DNA of 64,000 nt from Scatosoma sp045127595 (GTDB taxonomy: Bacteria; Bacillota; Clostridia; Christensenellales; Borkfalkiaceae): contig JBGVQS010000006.1 in NCBI GenBank assembly GCA_045127595.1, positions 7,963 to 71,962 of the forward strand, read 5' to 3'. The notes under the pieces were generated by a model. That model was not told where the DNA came from. It did not search any database and saw only the letters and a program-made list of their open reading frames with translations. Position 1 is the stretch's first letter. Every line of letters starts with the position of its first letter. Both the position numbers and the translations under genes were made by a program. Below, in pieces: positions 60,598 through 64,000 of the stretch.

Positions 60598-63411
60598 ATG
60601 AAACAGGTAGATAATATTTATAAATGTATTCCGTTTTGGTCTTGGAATGATGAACTTGATGAAACTGAATTGGTTAAACAAGTAGATTGGATGTACAACA
60701 ACGGCGTCGGTGGCTTTTTTATGCACGCTCGGGGTGGCTTGACGACGGAATATTTAGGCGAAAAGTGGTTTTCTTGTGTTCAAGCTTGCGCAAAAAGAGC
60801 AAAAGAGCTTGGCATGGAAGCATATATGTATGACGAAAACGGATGGCCTAGCGGATTCGTTGGAGGCAAGCTGTTAGAAAATATCGAAAATCACGATCGC
60901 TATCTTACGTTCACAATAGGCGAATATGATAGAAACGCATTGGTTTCCTATAATATCACAGACGAAAAGATAATTCGAGCCTATCAAGCTGGTTACGGAG
61001 ATAACTATTTGAATGTCTATCAGCATTATGCGACTAGTACCGTTGACATTTTGAATCCAGAAGTTGTTGATCAGTTTTTAGAGCATACACATAAGGAGTA
61101 TCAAAAGAGAGATACATATTCCTTGAAAGGCTTTTTCACGGATGAACCGCAATATTATCGTTGGGGGAGTCCATATACAAAAATGATTGCACCTTATTTT
61201 GAAAAAGAATACGGCGAAGACATTTTGGATGGATTGGGCTTATTGTTTGTAGAAAAAGAAGGGTATCGTCAATTCCGCTATAAATTTTGGCGGGCAATGC
61301 AATCGTTGATGTTAAAGAACTTTGCCCAAAAAATATACGAATGGTGTGACGAGCGAGGCTATAAACTGACGGGACACTATGTTGAAGAAAATGCTTTGGG
61401 TAGACAGATGTGGTGTTGCGGCGGTATAATGCCTTTTTATGAGTTCGAACACATTCCTGGAATTGATTACTTGGGCGTTAGAATTACGAATGGAATTGCG
61501 GCGAAGCAAGTGGCAAGTGTTGCAGCACAGCTTCAAAAAAAGCAAGTTCTTACTGAAACGTTTGGTTGCTGCGGGTGGGATATTACACCGCAGGAATTGA
61601 AAAAAATTGCCGAGAGTCAATACGTAATGGGCGTGAATTTAATGTGTCAGCATTTATTGCCTTTTACAGAACGGGGACAGAGAAAACGTGATTATCCCGC
61701 ACACTTTTCTCATGTGAATCCTTGGGTAAAAAAGGATTTTAAGGATTTCAACGACTATTTTTCCGTGCTGGGTGAGTTGCTTGCTAACAGTAAAGAGATA
61801 GTGAACGTGGGCGTTTTTCACCCTATCCGTAGCGCATATTTTGATTATAAGCGCTTTGCTACTGATGGGAAATTCGGTGTTGGGGCATTAGATGATGCGT
61901 TGGCGGAGTTGGTCGTAAAATTAGAACAAAGCCAAATTCCTTATCATTTTATTGACGAAACAATTCTTGCAAAATACGGGAAGGTGGACGGCGATTCTCT
62001 TATCGTTGGAAACTGTAAATATGACTACCTTATTTTCCCCAAAACGTATACAATGGATAGTTCCACCGAGCGGTTGTTGCGAGAATATGTATCCGCAGGC
62101 GGAAGAGTACTGCTAACAGACGACAAACCCACCTATTTGGAAGGTCAAGAGTACGAATATGCTTATTTAAGCAGTAATGTTTCATGGGATGAAATTCGAG
62201 CGGCACAACCTTATTTTTGCCTGAATACGACAACCGTTCGTTCAACGTTCCGTGAAGATAAAAACGGAAGACAATTTATTTATGCGGTTAATTTAGGAGA
62301 GGCGACGACGGCGCATTTTAATCTTTGTGAGGGAACGTCATTTTGCGCGTATGATATTTTAACGGATGAATATACGACAATTGGAACAAAAGTGAACTTC
62401 ATGGAAGGGCAGTCCTACATCTTGTATATATCCAATGAAAACCCCGAAAAGAAAAAGGAATTGAAGCCTTTATATTTGAAAGACCAGTTTATTGTTTGTC
62501 AAAATACAGGGAATTATATAACGTTAGATTTCTTACGGTATTCAACAGATGGAATTCATTATTCGGATTGCGTTCATCATATGGGGGCTTTCAATGAAAT
62601 GCTGAAAAGCCGCTACAACGGGAAATTGTATTTGAAATATCAAGCACAAGTGGAAGTTGTTCCGTCTGAATGCATTCTTTTGATTGAAGATACAAACATA
62701 CTGAGCGTATCGATGAATGGAACGGTAATAGAAAGTTGCGGCGTTTCAACGGATGAAAAGGCACTAAAAAAATATGACGTGGCAAAATTGCTTACGACGG
62801 GTAAGAATGAGATTGTCATAGAAATCAACTATTATCAAAGCGAAGACGTTTATTACGCATTATTTGGTGAAAACGTAACGGAAAGCTTAAAAAATTGCCT
62901 TACTTATAATACAAACATAGAAGCCATTTACTTAAAGGGCAACTTTGGCGTTTATGGCGAGTTTAAGCAAGGAGAAAGCAAGAACGTGTTGCTTGGAAAA
63001 AATTTCCGTATGGGTAAGGCGAAAAAGGATGTTTCAAATCTTATCGAGGATGGATATTCATTCTTTTCAGGGGATATCGTTTTGAAACAATGTATTGAAA
63101 TAGAAGATCCCAACTGTGAGCTTATTATTGATAAGCGTTTTCATTTGTTAGAAGTGCATGTGAATGGCAAATATGCAGGGAAATTATTGTTTAATAACCG
63201 CTTGGATTTGAGTAAATATCTCGTGAAAGGGCAGAATGAAATCGAGTTAACGCTGACGGTAGGGCTTAGAAACGTATTAGGACCATTCCATACTCTGGAA
63301 GAGAATCCTACCAGCGTTGGACCGTATAGTTTTGAAAGAATGGGCTCGTGGGAAAACGGAAAAAGTCATTTATTGCGAGAGGAATACATTTTTAACAAGG
63401 TATTTAAGTAA
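60598..63411 (+). CDS. GH106-like glycosidase (alpha-L-rhamnosidase family)
   Basis: A 937-residue cytoplasmic protein. The N-terminal barrel has PFWSWNDELDETELVKQVDWM, GGFFMHARGGLTTEYLGEKW, AYMYDENGWPSG and GFFTDEPQYY (about residue 181), as in GH106-like alpha-L-rhamnosidases. The C-terminal part has jelly-roll beta domains (LSVSMNGTVIESCGV, LEVHVNGKYAGKL). It would remove terminal rhamnose (or a similar deoxy sugar) from imported pieces. It follows the GH63-like gene after 62 bp. Confidence 0.82.
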   Translation: MKQVDNIYKCIPFWSWNDELDETELVKQVDWMYNNGVGGFFMHARGGLTTEYLGEKWFSCVQACAKRAKELGMEAYMYDENGWPSGFVGGKLLENIENHDRYLTFTIGEYDRNALVSYNITDEKIIRAYQAGYGDNYLNVYQHYATSTVDILNPEVVDQFLEHTHKEYQKRDTYSLKGFFTDEPQYYRWGSPYTKMIAPYFEKEYGEDILDGLGLLFVEKEGYRQFRYKFWRAMQSLMLKNFAQKIYEWCDERGYKLTGHYVEENALGRQMWCCGGIMPFYEFEHIPGIDYLGVRITNGIAAKQVASVAAQLQKKQVLTETFGCCGWDITPQELKKIAESQYVMGVNLMCQHLLPFTERGQRKRDYPAHFSHVNPWVKKDFKDFNDYFSVLGELLANSKEIVNVGVFHPIRSAYFDYKRFATDGKFGVGALDDALAELVVKLEQSQIPYHFIDETILAKYGKVDGDSLIVGNCKYDYLIFPKTYTMDSSTERLLREYVSAGGRVLLTDDKPTYLEGQEYEYAYLSSNVSWDEIRAAQPYFCLNTTTVRSTFREDKNGRQFIYAVNLGEATTAHFNLCEGTSFCAYDILTDEYTTIGTKVNFMEGQSYILYISNENPEKKKELKPLYLKDQFIVCQNTGNYITLDFLRYSTDGIHYSDCVHHMGAFNEMLKSRYNGKLYLKYQAQVEVVPSECILLIEDTNILSVSMNGTVIESCGVSTDEKALKKYDVAKLLTTGKNEIVIEINYYQSEDVYYALFGENVTESLKNCLTYNTNIEAIYLKGNFGVYGEFKQGESKNVLLGKNFRMGKAKKDVSNLIEDGYSFFSGDIVLKQCIEIEDPNCELIIDKRFHLLEVHVNGKYAGKLLFNNRLDLSKYLVKGQNEIELTLTVGLRNVLGPFHTLEENPTSVGPYSFERMGSWENGKSHLLREEYIFNKVFK

Positions 63412-63472
63412 AATCGAAGCAAGACGTATGTTAATTTTCCGATAAACTTTATTTGCACGATAGGAGTAAAAT

Positions 63473-64000
63473 TTGAAAGTATATAATATAAACGATTGTT
63501 GTGAACAATTAGGAGAGAATGCTATTTGCACAAAGGCGGTACAAACAGCCGTTGATGAATGTTCAAAAACGGGAGGGATCGTGCGATTTGGTAGGGGCAG
63601 GTACGTATTGAGTACAGTTTTTCTCAAATCGAACGTGACGATTGAAATTCCTGAGGGAACGGAGCTATTAGGGGCGGAAAGCTACTATGATTACGCCCAA
63701 GAAGAGAAAATAGATTATCCCATCTATCAGGATTCGTCACATACTTATTTCCATCCATCAATGTTTGTTGGCATAGGTTGTGAAAATATAAAAATAACAG
63801 GCGGCGGTAAGATTGATATGCGTTCCGTTTGGGACGAGGACGGCGTTCGCGGAGAAGCCATCAAGCATCGCGGACCGAAGTGTATCGCGCTCAAAGAGTG
63901 TAAAAACGTTGAAATTAGCGATTTGGAAATCGTAAATGTTACTGATCTTGCGGTATATTTCGCAGGCTGCGAAAATGTGGATATATATAATCTAAAATTA
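63473..64000 (+). CDS. GH28/pectate-lyase-fold protein (partial, cut by right edge)
   Basis: 176 codons are visible and the frame is open to the edge. The start is TTG at 63473, after AGGAG. CTKAVQTAVDECSKTGG, then VFLKSNVTIEIPEGTELLGA, then KITGGGKIDM and NVEISDLEIVNVTDLAVYFAGC are the first coils of a right-handed beta-helix of the polygalacturonase type. No signal peptide is present, so it probably works on imported galacturonate-containing pieces. The stretch GRGRYVLST is encoded by a partial copy of the dispersed motif. Confidence 0.8.
   Translation, partial: MKVYNINDCCEQLGENAICTKAVQTAVDECSKTGGIVRFGRGRYVLSTVFLKSNVTIEIPEGTELLGAESYYDYAQEEKIDYPIYQDSSHTYFHPSMFVGIGCENIKITGGGKIDMRSVWDEDGVRGEAIKHRGPKCIALKECKNVEISDLEIVNVTDLAVYFAGCENVDIYNLKL
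63594..63615 (+). repeat. Dispersed motif, partial copy in the GH28-like gene
   Basis: GGGGCAGGTACGTATTGAGTAC matches the first 13 bases of the consensus. It sits where the family normally has a Gly-x-Tyr turn, so it could be chance. Confidence 0.3.

Overview
The window reads as the chromosome of an uncultured low-to-mid GC Firmicute, most likely a gut Clostridia member of the Christensenellales type. The evidence is the gene order pyrH-frr-uppS-cdsA-dxr-rseP and ylxM-ffh-rpsP-khpA-rimM, a SpoVT-type sporulation regulator, a thiT gene under a TPP riboswitch, AGGAG ribosome binding sites, and near-consensus TTGACA-17-TATAAT promoters. The taxonomic placement is an inference. Four of the gene calls use UUG starts.

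Positions 1-33 kb are mostly housekeeping. An ECF transporter S subunit runs off the left edge. Then come a VanZ-like protein, a DUF368/PopT lipid-carrier transporter, a ComF phosphoribosyltransferase, a secreted SH3-NlpC/P60 peptidase, an MscS channel, the envelope-lipid operon (pyrH to rseP), the SRP/ribosome operon (ylxM to rimM), thiT, a YfbR-like nucleotidase, an HtrA-like lipoprotein protease, glyS, fhs, glnS, a double CvpA-like membrane protein, spoVT, a GNAT protein, a siderophore/cobalamin-type ABC importer and a Fur-family regulator. Two intergenic stretches (about 5.5-5.83 kb and 16.16-16.49 kb) hold related, hairpin-rich composite repeats. A short motif, GGGGCAGGTACGAGTTGAAC, recurs at seven places, once inside the linker of RseP.

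At 33.6 kb a tRNA-Gly(CCC) gene, still behind a consensus promoter, stops directly after its anticodon loop. Next to it lie a protein made of three excisionase-like modules, a tyrosine integrase and a small excisionase. This looks like the left junction of an integrated element. No right junction was found, so the carbohydrate locus that fills the rest of the window could be its cargo. Between excisionase and cargo lie switchable hairpins, a long inverted repeat, a promoter-peptide-terminator unit resembling a type I toxin gene, and a SLOG-type nucleotide-binding protein.

From 38.3 kb to the right edge is a Gram-positive polysaccharide utilisation locus. It comprises a divergent, probably leaderless AraC regulator, a lipoprotein sugar binder with two permeases (no ATPase), a 2542-residue lipoprotein and a 1680-residue secreted protein. 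These two large proteins share eleven copies of an unrecognised ~185-240 residue domain; the larger one also carries a ComEC-type metallo-beta-lactamase fold. The locus continues with three paralogous TIM-barrel glycosidase-like domains, an acetyl-xylan-esterase-like hydrolase, a GH63-like enzyme, a GH106-like enzyme and a GH28-like beta-helix protein cut by the right edge. Together they suggest capture, extracellular cleavage, import and cytoplasmic trimming of a branched, acetylated, probably pectic (rhamnose/galacturonate) glycan; the substrate is inferred from the enzyme mix.
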